DNA of 64,000 nt from Kalaharituber pfeilii. Its lineage: Eukaryota; Ascomycota; Pezizomycetes; Pezizales; Pezizaceae. Numbering within the stretch: the stretch's first letter is position 1; the number at the start of each line of letters is the position of its first letter. The stretch is from assembly GCA_015179045.1 (NCBI GenBank), contig WHUZ01000007.1:1786501-1850500 (forward strand), read 5' to 3'. This document shows, one piece after another, positions 31,305-42,118 of the stretch. Position numbers and translations under genes: made by a program. Under the pieces are notes generated by a model. That model saw nothing but the letters and a program-made list of their open reading frames with translations. It searched no databases and had not been told where the DNA came from.

Positions 31305-31798
31305 TTGCCGAGATTCTTCCGATTTCTCCACACTGCATTCATCACTCCAATTGTTGATTGGAAGTCTTCTACTGTCCAATCCTTGCGTTCTAGTGCCCAT
31401 TGGAGTCTTGCCGCAGCTCGTTCGGTCGTTAATTTTGGTCGTTTCTTGGCCAATCACTTGTGCAAGCCGAATTCATCTAGGTAGCGACTAATGGTCCGTA
31501 AGGACACATGAGGGCAGCATACTTCTTGAACTTCCTTGCGTGGAGCTGCTTTATGCGTTCTAACATATCGCCAAATATGCCGCCGCTCTCTTCTGTCCAA
31601 TTTAGGGGGTCTGCCGCTTCGAGGGAGGTTTTCATCGGTTTGCCGAATTTCACGTCGTACAATGAAATTTTTGATAGTTGACCAAGGACGTCCAACTACG
31701 CGGCTAATTAAACTAATTTTGAAATCTAAATAGAGAAGGGCAATTATCATACCCTTTTCTTTGTTGGTCATCTCTCGTCGGGTCGTTTTGGGCGGCAT
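31305..31798 (-). pseudogene. Tc1/mariner transposase, N-terminal part
   Basis: Starts MPPKTTRREMTNKEKGMI, a helix-turn-helix DNA-binding region (ISRVVGRPWSTIKNFI, RSGRPPKLDRRERRHI, RTISRYLDEFGLHK). After an in-frame TGA where Trp is expected it goes on LAKKRPKLTTERAAARLQWALERKDWTVEDF. A one-base loss near the first acidic motif puts SDECSVEKSEESR out of frame; with that allowed for, the first catalytic Asp is visible. It then passes into LINE sequence at about 31305. The C-terminal part is at 16781-17118; the segment between the first and second Asp motifs is missing. Confidence 0.85.
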
Positions 31799-31930
31799 GG
31801 TGGTTGCTACAGTACAAAATAACAACCGCGTTGTTGTTTTCATCACGTGCGCTCGGACCTTTTCACCAAGACTTTTGACCAGTGACTGTATTGCTTAAGT
31901 AATACATCTGCCAAGACCTGAGTCCCTAAT

Positions 31931-33809
31931 GTGCCCGAAGTGGTAACGATCTGGCCCCCTGTAACGATCCATTCTCTGGGCACTCCTCGTCATACATTCC
32001 TCGTTCTACTACTTATTTTGGATATATTGCAACTATAGAAATTGCTTAACATTATACCAATTTGACATCGCTGAATCAGAATTTGCTATCATAATGAGGA
32101 AAAAATCAAAATTCCAATATTTACAACTAAATTCATTATTATTTACCTAATTTGAGCTCTCCCTGTGTATTGTATAGCTCAACATCCTCGAAATCAGAAA
32201 AATAATATAGAAAACTAGTAATTCTCATCCATCTAGGGCTGGTCTTTTTATTAAAAGTCAACAATTGCATATACAGATCATGAGGGATGCAATGCACCTT
32301 TAATTGTATAGAAGTAGTTTATGTTCCTGAGCTAATCTCCATACCTTGATCTGACTTTGAGTGTTCCTAGACTCCTCAAGTAATTCAGGAATACCGGGAC
32401 TTGATGTAGTAGTAGTTGAAGCACTAGAGGTGGTAACAGTACCTCCTTCTGAGGTGCCAGGTATGACAGAAGAGATCTGTGGCTCAAATCTGCTGCCGGA
32501 ACCTTCTTCTACCCACCCCCCTTCTAGTATTCAGACCTTCCTATCTCATGAACTAAAGATCTTCCCCAGCCTTAGTCTCACATGTGAGTTCCTCCATAGT
32601 ATCTTTTTGTAGTTTGCTCAGCTGCAGCCATCTCTCTCTATTTTCGTTCTTCTTTTGCCTTACTTTCCCTCTGTCATGAGTCATCTCGAGTGGCCGATAG
32701 AGCGTACATGCGACACATGCGAAATGCGACAGCAAATATATGGGCATATTGCTAAATGAGCTATGCAGAAGACTAGTAAACGTCACTAGTCAAGTGTTTT
32801 TTCACTGATCTGGTGGGATACGGACCATGCGGTTCTCTACGCCCAAGACGCCCAAGACATTATATTCACTCACTTCCTCCTATACCGCCTCGAGCTGAAG
32901 TTAAGGTAATACTGGAACTAGAAGGAAAAAAATAGTAGAAGATGTCGAAAAGGAAACAGAGAGCACCAGCGAAGGTCAGAAAGGAGGAAGAGAAACTCCA
33001 GAAGGTGCGAAAATAGTTTAGGATAAGAAAGAAGCTGCTGATATGTAAAGTAGTTAGTAGTGATGGAGCAAGAAAGTAAGGCAAAAGAGGAACGAAAACA
33101 GAGAAAGATAGCTGCAGCTGAACAAGCACAAAAAGACACTATAGGGGAACTCACATGCAAGGCTGGGGCAGGGAAAGATCTTTAGTTCATGAGATAGGAG
33201 GGTCTGAATACTGGAGGGGGGGGTAGGTAGAAGAAGGTTCCAGTAGCAGATTTGAGCCACAGATCTCTTCTGTCATACCTGGCACCTCAGAAGGAGTTAC
33301 TGTTACCACCTCTAGTGCTTCAACTACTACTACTTCAAGTCCCGGTATTCCTGAATTACTTGAGGAGTCTAGGAACACTCAAAGTCAGATCAAGGTATGG
33401 AGATTAGCTCAGGAACATAAACTACTTCTATACAATTGAAGGTGCACTGTATCCCACATGATCTGTATATGCAATTGTTGACTTTTAATAAAAAGACCAG
33501 CCCTAGATGGATGAGAATTACTAGTTTTCTATATTATTTTTCTGATTTCGAGAATGTTGAGCTATACTATATACAGGGAGAGCTCAAATTAGGTAAACAA
33601 TAATGAATTTAGTTGTAAATATTGGAATTTTGATTTTTTCCTCATTATGATAGCAAATTCTGATTCAGCGATGTCAAATTGGTATAATGTTAAGCAATTT
33701 CTATAGTTGCAATATATTCAAATAAAAGTAGTAGAGTGAGGAATGCATGACGAGGAGTGCCCAGAAAGTGGATCGTTACAGGGGGGCAGATCGTTACCAC
33801 ATCGGGCAC
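31931..33809. mobile_element. 1.88-kb foldback element with about 740-bp arms
   Basis: The left end GTGCCCGAAGTGGTAACGAT and the right end match as inverted repeats, with few mismatches over 40 bases. The arms stay alignable to about 32673 and 33062, leaving a loop of about 390 bp. Each end carries the motif GATCGTTAC twice in direct orientation. The same arm occurs alone at 7310-8048. Target duplication is not clear (TA lies two bases outside both ends). Open frames in the arms repeat because the DNA repeats; no transposase is present. Confidence 0.85.
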
Positions 33810-33810
33810 G

Positions 33811-34197
33811 CTACTAGTAGCAACGCCTGATCCGTTTCGCCTAGCCATCACAATTTCATTTCAACTGGGTTCACCAGCCACAGCTCTTGAGCAACGAATG
33901 GCCCTACCACTCGGACTTACCTTCTGGTTACTATCACTGTTATGTCTTTCCACTGGTCTAGGAAACTATCTCAGCATCGTCGAGGATTATAGGAAGAAAC
34001 TAGCCAAGCTTCAGCATGGGATTAAGACGCAGATAGTTAGTATCATGTTCTCGATTTCTATAGCTACACAAGCACCCGAAAAGATTGTTGCGATAGTGTC
34101 GTTGACAATTATAGCGACTTGCATCATCTTCATCTCGAAACCAGGGCATGATTTACCAGCCTCAAGCTCTACTGGATACCCAGATCGAGAAGCGTAA
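33811..34197 (+). pseudogene. DUF202-type membrane protein, N-terminus missing
   Basis: The open frame enters from the foldback element. The cellular-looking part reads PDPFRLAITISFQLGSPATALEQRMALPLGLTFWLLSLLCLSTGLGNYLSIVEDYRKKLAKLQHGIKTQIV and a final hydrophobic segment VAIVSLTIIATCIIFIS. The pattern 'PLG..FW..SL....G..NY...V..Y.R+...+.G.KTQ' is that of fungal DUF202 membrane proteins, which normally have three transmembrane segments preceded by an R-T-F-L-A/G-W start. The first part is absent; the foldback element sits exactly where it should be. Confidence 0.55.
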
Positions 34198-34496
34198 TGA
34201 TGTCATACTAACAACAAAGTAACCTAATCCCGATTGATATCAACAAAGTTTCCGACTGATTGTATCACTATTATTCTAGTTGCAATGAGATATTATACTA
34301 TATTCCATCCGCCCTCACTGGCAAACCAAATGCCTGAGTATAATGCTGCGCACATATATACAAAAAGTAATGGAACTGTTACGATTCTAAATCCAATAAC
34401 TAAATAGAAGCGGGAAACGCCTCCTATTGAGAAACTCCAAAAATAAAGTAAAAAAATTGAAAACAGAAATGTCGTATCATATACCAGAGTATTAAT

Positions 34497-35922
34497 TCAA
34501 ACCATTAACCTCCGCAATCCTTCAACTTCTGTTAACAACTTAACACCCGTCACTGGGCACCTCCCCTCTCCTTCACCTCCCTCGCTAACCCACTTGAAGA
34601 CACAAGGATAGCAGAATACATATCCCGTTTGCGTTGCAGTTGGATTGGTGATTTCCTCCTTGCAAATGGGGCAGCACTTGCTATCTTCTGGTAATGGAAC
34701 CACTTTGACACCCTTGGGCAAGTTCTTGAAATCCTTCTCCGCCAGTGGGGTAGGGCCTTGCTTTGGTGGGGGGAGTTCAATAGAAGCGTTGGTTTTTGCT
34801 GAGAGTTGTCGGGCAAAGTCTGAAGCGTGCCACCATTCAAGGAATTTTAAGAAAAAGATTGAAGTCGGGAGTAAAAGCTTAAGGGAGTCGAGAAGTTTAG
34901 GAAGGAGCACTTTCGACAAGAATATCGGGTTGAGAAGCGACGTTAAGGTGATTGGCGGAAGGCCAGGATGGCGAGAGCGAGTATTATTAGCAAGCTCATG
35001 GGCACGCTGCAGATCTGGTTAGCTCCCGACTCACTGACATTGACGTTCGCTTGATCATGATGGGGGGAATATTACATAGTCAGCCTCATTTAACCGCCTC
35101 ATACGTTGCTTGATCAGGAAATGAAATGGGGTATGGTAATGCGACTTGTCGAACAAGTATGCAAGATTGAACGACAACATCGAAATGTAATATACGGCGT
35201 TGATTGTTGGGTAGATTTTTCGTAATATTTTCTTCAGCCAATATATGACCTTCTCCCGTATTGTAGCCTAGTAGAATATCTGTCAGCAAAGACGGTCCAA
35301 AATTTCCTCTTTCTAGTGCATGGCAATGATAGTAACGGATGTACATTTTCCCTCAGTTGATCTCTCTGATGATAACCCGCCCCGAACAAGCTCGCCGCTG
35401 CACCCCCCGCATGAATCTCGTATGCGTCGTCAAGCTTTCGCTTAAGATACGGTATGCCGACAATCACAAATAATGATTTCCAAATATCCCTATTCCTCAA
35501 TTTCGTCGCATTCCTCATTAAATCAGGCGCCGCCGCACTAGCCCTCTTCAAATTATTGACCGCTAGAACCCGTTCCCGCTTCATCCCGTAGAAGTTCTCG
35601 GTAAAGCTGCCGCCCCATGATTTGAGATAGTGCCTCTCCACAAGAAGCATAACAAGTGCGTAGGCTTCATCGAAACGGTTAAGAATATGGATTAGGTACC
35701 GCGGATGTCGTTCTGTGACAATGGCAAGAAGGTACCTGATTGACGGCTCGAGGAGATCGCGTAGCTGGGTCTCGCTGATGAGCTCTGTAAGGATTTAGCT
35801 TTGGAGTTGAAATAAACACGTTGAAATGTTTTGCCAGGGGTAGCAAGAATCTGGGTATGGTTACCGAATAAGCTGGGCTTGTTCTCATCCAGCCCTGAAT
35901 TGACATTACTCATGAACTCCAT
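34497..35922 (-). CDS. PEX12: PEX12, peroxisome biogenesis RING protein, four exons
   Basis: Coding parts 35865-35922, 35345-35784, 35076-35267 and 34497-35006 join in phase to 399 residues. PEX12 is a peroxisomal membrane ubiquitin ligase that, with PEX2 and PEX10, recycles the import receptor PEX5. The N-terminal Pex2/Pex12 domain is diagnostic: MEFMSNVNSGLDENKPSLFE, LVERHYLKSWGGSFTENFYG, KIYPTINAVYYISMLSFNL, SHYHTPFHFLIKQRMRRL. The C-terminal RING-like domain (from about residue 341) reads CCPICKEEITNPT, GYVFCYPCVFKW, CPVTG and ends in the typical LRRL motif. Intron 3 has a perfect GCTAAC branch site. Its start faces the METTL4-like gene across about 340 bp. Confidence 0.95.
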
Positions 35923-36262
35923 CGTGCGCAGGCCAGGCCACGGAACGAGTTGCCAGCCTTGCGAAGTTGTGGTTTATGTGGGTCGGTTTCGGGAGCGGGC
36001 TATGAACGGCGTTAAGTTTGAACTTTTGTTGTAATTTGGCGGACGGGGCTTTGCTGATGCGGCGACGGGTTTTGTTCTGTCGGGGGATGGACCCTTAGGC
36101 CGAGGTCTCAGCTGGTAAACGCTGGTGTGGCTGTGCTGCCATGCGACCAGACTGATACAGCATAAAAATAAATAGTCTAGCGGTGGCTGATGGTAGTTCT
36201 TGGCTGCATATCCGGATGCAAATATCGTATGCAGTACGTCATACATATGCCAAGGACGGTCC

Positions 36263-37639
36263 ATGCCCTTAGAAGCGCCGTGCCCGTCAGCGTCCAGCTG
36301 TAATGAGGCATCCCCAGTTCAGCATTCCTCGAACACGTCAAGCATGGATTTCAACCAACACAACTCTCCCCACGGTCCGGTGTTATTTCTATCAAGCGAC
36401 AGAAGTGTTGTCCTCATTGACATCCCAACATCAATCGCGGGATCTTGCCCCTTAAAGCTCTTGTCCGTGGAGCCACCTAGCACACCATATGCCCTGCCGG
36501 AGCCAAAAGACCCAACGCTCGTTTTTAACCAAGAGCTGCTGGACATTCACAACGGGCTAAGAGAAGCGCTTGTTGCAGCATTACAAAAGGTACGACATGA
36601 GCACAAAGGTCCATGGTATCTGGAGAGGCAAGTGGGGGCACTTCAAGCTCATGGGCCGCTATTTCCTAGCGACTTGAAATCCAATCTTAATCTCCTACAA
36701 ACAGCTTCCGACGACCCTCTAGATGTCTCTGAATGTCCAGATACCACTCTTCATATAGCAGACATATACCAGTGCATCGTTCAGAACAATTCCGCCAAGT
36801 ATAACACCATCACAATTGCTTGCTCTGCAGAAGAACATAAAAAGTTCATCTTGCCTCCTCGATCGAGCTTTCTCCTTGCTCCTTTTCAGACGTCTGTCAA
36901 TACTTTTCTAGCTCATGCCTCAAGAATTGGGCGATTCAACTTCGTACTTCTAGACCCACCATGGCCAAATCGCTCCGCAGAGCGTTGCAGGTCTACATAT
37001 GATATCCTCTTTAATCATAAGGATCTGCTTCTACTACCAATTGAGTCAGCCTTGCGTGAAGATGCTGTAGTGGGAGTGTGGGTTACGAATAAACCAAAAT
37101 GGAGACACTTTGTTCTTGAACGGTTATTTCCGAAATTTGGAGTTGAGTTTGCGGGAGAATGGATTTGGCTAAAAGTTACCCCATCTGGAGAGCCTATATT
37201 CGACCTAGAAAGTGTGATGCGAAAGCCATACGAAGTATTGCTTTTCGGAAGGAAGCCTTCCAAGTCGGCTGCAGCAGAGCATAAATGGAGAAGAGGAAAC
37301 TCCGGTACTCGTCTGCCATCTCCAAATTTAGATACCCACAGTGGGGACATCAAGGTCCGTCCGATTCCCAAAAAGGTGATTATTGCTGTTCCAGACCTGC
37401 ATTCCAGGAAGCCATGTATTAAAGGTAAGTTTGACTTCTTGTCTTCTCCTCCTTTGTCGAAGTATTGCTTTTCCGCATTCATGTGCTCACTAAGGATTGG
37501 TAAAGACCTCATCAGGCCCTTGATGCCTACGAATTTCACGGCATGCGAGATTTTTGGAAGGCACCTTGTGGAAGAATGGTTTACATGGGGAGAAGAGGGG
37601 ATAAAGTTCAATTCTTCTGAATACTTGGTCAACCCGTAG
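36263..37639 (+). CDS. METTL4: METTL4-like MT-A70 adenine methyltransferase
   Basis: Exons 36263-37424 and 37506-37639; the 81-bp intron is in frame, so it could be misread as coding. The first ATG gives 431 residues; an ATG at 36344 gives 404 and is also plausible. The catalytic motif is FNFVLLDPPWPN (Asp near residue 231), the DPPW form used by METTL4 enzymes. It is followed by VGVWVTNKPKWRHFVLERLFPKFG, EWIWLKVTPSGEPI, MRKPYEVLLFGRK, VPDLHSRKPCIK and EIFGRHLVEEWFTWGEEGIKFN, all in family order. The relatives transfer methyl from S-adenosylmethionine to the N6 of adenine in DNA or snRNA; which substrate applies here cannot be read from sequence. Confidence 0.9.
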   Translation: MPLEAPCPSASSCNEASPVQHSSNTSSMDFNQHNSPHGPVLFLSSDRSVVLIDIPTSIAGSCPLKLLSVEPPSTPYALPEPKDPTLVFNQELLDIHNGLREALVAALQKVRHEHKGPWYLERQVGALQAHGPLFPSDLKSNLNLLQTASDDPLDVSECPDTTLHIADIYQCIVQNNSAKYNTITIACSAEEHKKFILPPRSSFLLAPFQTSVNTFLAHASRIGRFNFVLLDPPWPNRSAERCRSTYDILFNHKDLLLLPIESALREDAVVGVWVTNKPKWRHFVLERLFPKFGVEFAGEWIWLKVTPSGEPIFDLESVMRKPYEVLLFGRKPSKSAAAEHKWRRGNSGTRLPSPNLDTHSGDIKVRPIPKKVIIAVPDLHSRKPCIKGKFDFLSSPPLSKYCFSAFMCSLRIGKDLIRPLMPTNFTACEIFGRHLVEEWFTWGEEGIKFNSSEYLVNP

Positions 37640-37818
37640 AAACTACGCAGAAGCCATCTTTTCAAAGGGTAAAAAAATTCCTGGCTTTGACAAGCTTCCA
37701 AATTCGTTACCCATGAGAACTCCACATGTTAATTTTAATGACATAAGTATCTATGGAAACACAACAGTTCTATTGCAAGTGGAAGACGTATAACCGCATA
37801 CCCCGTCACAGATATTGC

Positions 37819-38472
37819 CTATTCCCAAAGCCTGATCTCTTCATCCGTTGCTTCAGGAGACTGATTCTCTACCGTCCCCCTGCTTGATGCCATATAAAAC
37901 CTTCTGGGTGCCGGGCTCGGTGTTGGAGGTGTTGTATAACTATCGTCACTATCATCTTCACTATTTGAACTCTCCGGAGGCGCAAGCCCATCTTCACTTC
38001 CATTATCCTGCTCATCTCCAATAGCGTCCTTGCTTTGATGGGTGCCCGTTTCGCCCAATCTCCCAATATTCTCATCACGAGTTTTACCAATATTACTCGT
38101 ATGTGACTGAGGACTTGTTCGTGACTTCTTAAGGGACGGAAAGACCTCGTCGTCATCCATTGGCCTCTTTGTTTGCTTGCGCTCTTCGCTCTGTGGGAGG
38201 TCCTGCGTGGTGGTATCGTACTCGCCAACATCCTCTAAGCTAGAAAGTATGCATGACTTCAATGCCTTCAGCTCTGCCATGCAATAAGCTTGGGTTGTCG
38301 TGGCTTCAGCTATGATTTTTCGTTCTGTTTCAGCCAACGCTTTCTCGACCTTACGTTCGTACTTTCCAAAAGCAAGCTCAAGAAAGCTCGCAACGCTCAT
38401 TGGCCTATCCCGTAGCATGCTATTCGTATCTTCCGCGGCTTTTGTCGCTGATAGGGCTTGTCCGTCAGACAT
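37819..38472 (-). CDS. Hypothetical acidic, probably nuclear protein
   Basis: A single-exon frame of 217 codons with ATG at 38472. Residues 25-80 are helical and charged (ELAFGKYERKVEKALAETERKIIAEATT..AYCMAELKALK), a likely coiled coil. A basic patch KRPMDDDEVFPSLKKSR follows, and a long acidic Ser/Asp/Glu-rich tail (SSNSEDDSDDSYTTPPTPSP). No known domain is visible. It converges with the METTL4-like gene, with stops about 180 bp apart. Confidence 0.6.
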   Translation of the reverse strand: MSDGQALSATKAAEDTNSMLRDRPMSVASFLELAFGKYERKVEKALAETERKIIAEATTTQAYCMAELKALKSCILSSLEDVGEYDTTTQDLPQSEERKQTKRPMDDDEVFPSLKKSRTSPQSHTSNIGKTRDENIGRLGETGTHQSKDAIGDEQDNGSEDGLAPPESSNSEDDSDDSYTTPPTPSPAPRRFYMASSRGTVENQSPEATDEEIRLWE

Positions 38473-40068
38473 GATGCGGTCACGCTCAAGATAAAGTTAA
38501 ACGAAAAGAAGACCTTGTCACGCACCACTTGTTTCTTGATGATACTTCACAAATTCAGAATAACATATACTTTTGTTCTTCATCCGGTGTATTTATTAAA
38601 TACTTCATATCGGGACATAATGAAGCTCATTTAATTCAACTATGTATCTCTCTTTGTCTTGTATCATACCAAAGTGGGCGAACAAAGAATACGGATAACC
38701 CTAGTCTGGTTGGCACGACCCCCGACCGGAGGGAGGAGATATTCATAACCCCACCACAAACAGATGTGAGCCGGCTATGCCTTTATACTCGGTATTGTAT
38801 AATTCCTCTTTTGAAAGCTAACGCAAACTTGGTTGTTCGCATTTAAGTATTTCTACTACCATGTTTGCATAAAAAAATCACCCATGCCAATCACACCAAA
38901 ACTAGAATGGAATTCACTAGTACCAGGCTCCTCTTGCTCAATGCCCTTCCCTACCTACTACTTAGGTAACCCTTCGACAAGGTGTTTAATGTTTAAAGCA
39001 CGAATACCGAAGCTAAATCTACGGATGTGTTGGAGGTGCAATAATGCAATGTAGTGACCGCGAGGTGTCGTCAAGCTGTAGATGCATGTTGGCATCTCTG
39101 GCTTCGGTTGGCGGTGAAATGACGAAGCGAGGATATGCAAGTGAAATGCAAGTGAAGCGGTGGAAACGCGGCAGGCTGGCAGGCGCACACCAGCTCTCCC
39201 TCACAGATAGGAAGGCTGGCAAACGCCGTAATCCTACAACACCAGCAGCACGCCTCACTAAAACCACCATCAAGGAGAGCTATCCCGATCATACAATACA
39301 TTTTCCTTCCATGCCCCCCAGCGCCGCGGCCAGAGCACATTGAAAGAAAAAAGTAGACCCCGTCGAAAATGCCCCAATCACAAGACCCCCCCCAAACTGT
39401 TTTCATTTGGGGAAAATCTCGTGTATCAAGATTTTTCATTTTGCCAAAAATTCCCCCAACCGACCGAAGCCAATGGGGAGCAGTCAATATAAGTTGTAGT
39501 TTTCAACTAGCAAAAACGAGAGCTCAGACGATATCTTCACTGCTGCTCGTATTGCCCGTGCACTTGGACGGGGAACAAAAGAGGGCTCTGGGGAAGGGGT
39601 CCTTATATACTGCCGGGGTGGCGGTGCCAAGACACAGGTTGACGCTGCCAAGGCAATCAGAAGTCTTGAATTATTTGTGAGTTGCAGTCACGTGCTCCGT
39701 AATGGAGCATTTGGTAGGAGGTATGCAGAACGTGACCACATTCTGGGTTTGACAATCAGTAGAGAGAGACCTTCCGCAATGCCGTCTAGACGGCGCCGGC
39801 CGTCTGGAGTAGATTGAGAAAGCCAAGATAGAAATTCATTATTTGTAATATCTTGCTACGGAGATACTGCAGTCGCATATTTTTCATCTGAGATAGCTGC
39901 TGCAGACACAGGCGTATAAATGATGACTACAGGCTCTGTTATAATTTGCTGAAAATGATGCAGGTATATAATGAGTATTTTGTACCATAACAGTAGATAT
40001 TCCCACTATATAGTGTTTGCTAATAGTAGATAGTTAGTTTCTCCTGCTGGATTTTGCTCTGTATTATT
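38473..40068. other. Mostly gene-free, one unexplained open frame
   Basis: Contains a copy of the AGTCTGGTTGGCAC motif (38702) seen in the 12-16 kb element. A frame without ATG at 39521-39817 (SSDDIFTAARIARALGRG..LIYCRGGGAKTQVDAAKAIRSLELF) looks protein-like, but I recognise no family. A hairpin around CCGTCTAGACGG lies near 39781. Confidence 0.35.
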
Positions 40069-40416
40069 CTACCTGGCGTTCCAAGCCTGATTTACCTTGA
40101 GGTCCGGGAGAAGTACCGAGGTAGAGGATACGGCAAGGCACTTATCTCGGCTCTGGCGGAGGAAGTTGATGGTGCCCGGCTTGAGTGGAGTGTGCTGAAG
40201 TGGAATACTCCAAGCATTGAATTCTAGTAAGTGGAAAAGGAGCAGGTAGTTCATGTTATTCACGTGGGCATTGCAGGCTAGCATTGCATAAGTGAAAGTG
40301 AGGCTATTGGTGCCACGGCGATGTCAGAATGGAGGCTGCGTTTGAAGAAGCTCGCGATTGGAGGTCCAATGGTGCGGGGAGTAACATTACGGACAACATG
40401 GCGTTCTCAAGACTAG
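40069..40416 (+). pseudogene. GNAT N-acetyltransferase remnant, 5' part missing
   Basis: Two exon-like pieces, 40069-40226 and 40299-40416, join over a GTAAGT..AG intron. The first gives LIYLEVREKYRGRGYGKALISALAEEVDGARLEWSVLKWNTPSIEF, which has the acetyl-CoA-binding R/Q-x-x-G-x-G/A motif (RGRGYGK) and the WSVL.WN..SI.FY strand of the GNAT fold. The second gives YEAIGATAMSEWRLRLKKLA. A few residues before REKYRG and the whole N-terminal half are absent, so it is probably a dead fragment. Confidence 0.65.
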
Positions 40417-41082
40417 GCGTACTGGGCTTCCAGGCCAAAGCACGCCAGCCATGACTTGTATGAGCGATGAATGTACTTGCAGGAAATTAGGGCAATTGAT
40501 AAAGTCTTAAGTGAGAATTCGCAGTGAAATACAGGGGGTAGTCTGGTTCGAGACTTGTGTTTTCCGTAACTCTGAAATATTCTATTGAATCTAGTGCGGC
40601 ATCCGTACGAAGCCTTGGCCAGATAAAGCGGAGGGGCGTGAGAGCAGGTCATGAATACGATTAATTTCGAGGTATGTAACTATAATTCAGGGAGTATTTC
40701 AAGCAAGTAGGTATCTCGTCTTGTTTCCTTAATTTATATTTTGATTCCCATACTGACTAAGGCGACAGTAGTCTAATTCATTTGACCGGGGTCGCAAAGG
40801 TAAAGTTCATCCTGACTGATCGCAAGTCTTACCAGAAGCTTCATCTTCGATTGCGACATTCGACATTCAGCCCCTGCGCTCGTTGGTGGTCGTGTCCAGG
40901 TCGCCTCTTCGATAAGTTGTGGAGGAATCAATATATACTCACCTTGACTTAATTTGCGTACTGCACTAACCTGATTCCTTCAAAAGCCGAAGGTCATCTA
41001 CATATTCATCTCTTCCATCTCCAACTTTCAGCGCAAGCTCACCTATTTCACCACTCGCAAATCCACTATTGCCACCTTCACC

Positions 41083-41214
41083 ATGTCTGAACCCATTCCT
41101 GAATCCATCCCCACCTCTATGGACCCGCAAGCTGGCATCAAGTATGTACGCAGGCGGCAGTGCTCAATTGCATCAGGCACTGGGGGCCCCACAATTGGTT
41201 TGATATGGGGTTAA
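41083..41214 (+). other. Possible first exon of an unidentified gene
   Basis: A CA/CT-rich leader precedes an ATG in good context, encoding MSEPIPESIPTSMDPQAGIK, directly followed by a GTATGT donor-like site. Without splicing the frame ends after 43 codons at 41214. No downstream exon is recognisable before a G-run near 41391, so the gene may be broken. Confidence 0.3.
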
Positions 41215-42118
41215 GAAGGAGTAACGCGACGCAGGTATCAGTATGAATCGTTGTTTAAATGAGTGAGTCTAAGTACGTAATTTTTCACTGTCACCACTTT
41301 TCATCAGTATCCCGAGAAACCGCCACTTCATCTCGTTTGTTTCAACTGTTTCTCTCCCCATTTTCCACCTAATTGCAGAATGGGGGTGTGGGGGGGGGGG
41401 GGGTGGATGGGCGACAGATATGGAATAGATGAAAAAAAAAAATAAAACAAATCAATACGTACGGTTCAGACAAAATGGAAATGCAAAACAGAGAAATAAA
41501 AAAGAGAAAATGCATATGGGGGAGGGTAGTCGAACGCACCAAGGGGTGAAAAGTGGCGCTATACCTTTCCTGAGGAGGGTACAGAGAGGGAAGTGGCAAT
41601 GGTGGGGAGAGGTGGCGGGGTTACAAACAGTTTTTCTACCGTCCGAAACTGGCCTTTAGCTTGGTTGAAGTGGTTTGCCTGTTGATGGAGGTTAACAATA
41701 GAGCTTGGAGGAAGTATCGAATAGAGAGAGGGCCCCCGGGTTCGAATTCCGAATTGGGGGAACAGAATTGTTCCTCAATAAGATGAACTGTAATGCTCCG
41801 TTTACAGTAGTCTCGTAACCAGCGTTTACAGATGATTAGAGTCTAGTGAAACTAGGGCGACGTTACGAGACTAATGTTCTTACTATGAAAAGGAAGAAGA
41901 TAACACAGACTAGGAAGAAGAGGCGGTGGAAGATGCTGGTCTCATTTAGGGGGGCCTTGGGCCGAAACGATTGCTTATCCTGGGCGGAAAATATTAAAAA
42001 ATAAAAATACAATACTAATTGGAAGCATCAATAATAAAATAACTCTATGTCAATACGCATATCCAAAACTGGATATCTGAACTTCTATACCACTAATGCT
42101 GGAATGCTTGTGCTCTAA
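41215..42118. other. Gene-free stretch
   Basis: Holds a 13-base G run near 41391. A small inverted pair TAGTCTCGTAAC/GTTACGAGACTA at about 41807-41870 has the same motif again near 51471. No coding sequence is supported. Confidence 0.4.

Larger units (their letters stand above)
16602..31888 (-). mobile_element. Tc1/mariner element split by about 14.2 kb
   Basis: Both ends are present. CAGTCACTGGTCAAAAGTCT starts at 16602, its reverse complement ends at 31888, and the identity runs 28-29 bases before diverging. Each end abuts TA (16600-16601, 31889-31890). The transposase N-terminal half (31798 down to about 31305) and C-terminal part (17118-16781) lie on the same strand inside the respective ends. 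Between them lie a LINE 3' part, the receptor gene, two inverted-repeat elements and a LINE 5' part. A normal element of this family would be about 1.5-2 kb. TIRs, TA and order show this was one element later opened. Confidence 0.85.

Noticed and set aside
41735..41770. GGGTTCGAATTCC, tRNA B-box-like sequence
   Set aside because: No A box upstream; better explained as a local palindrome.
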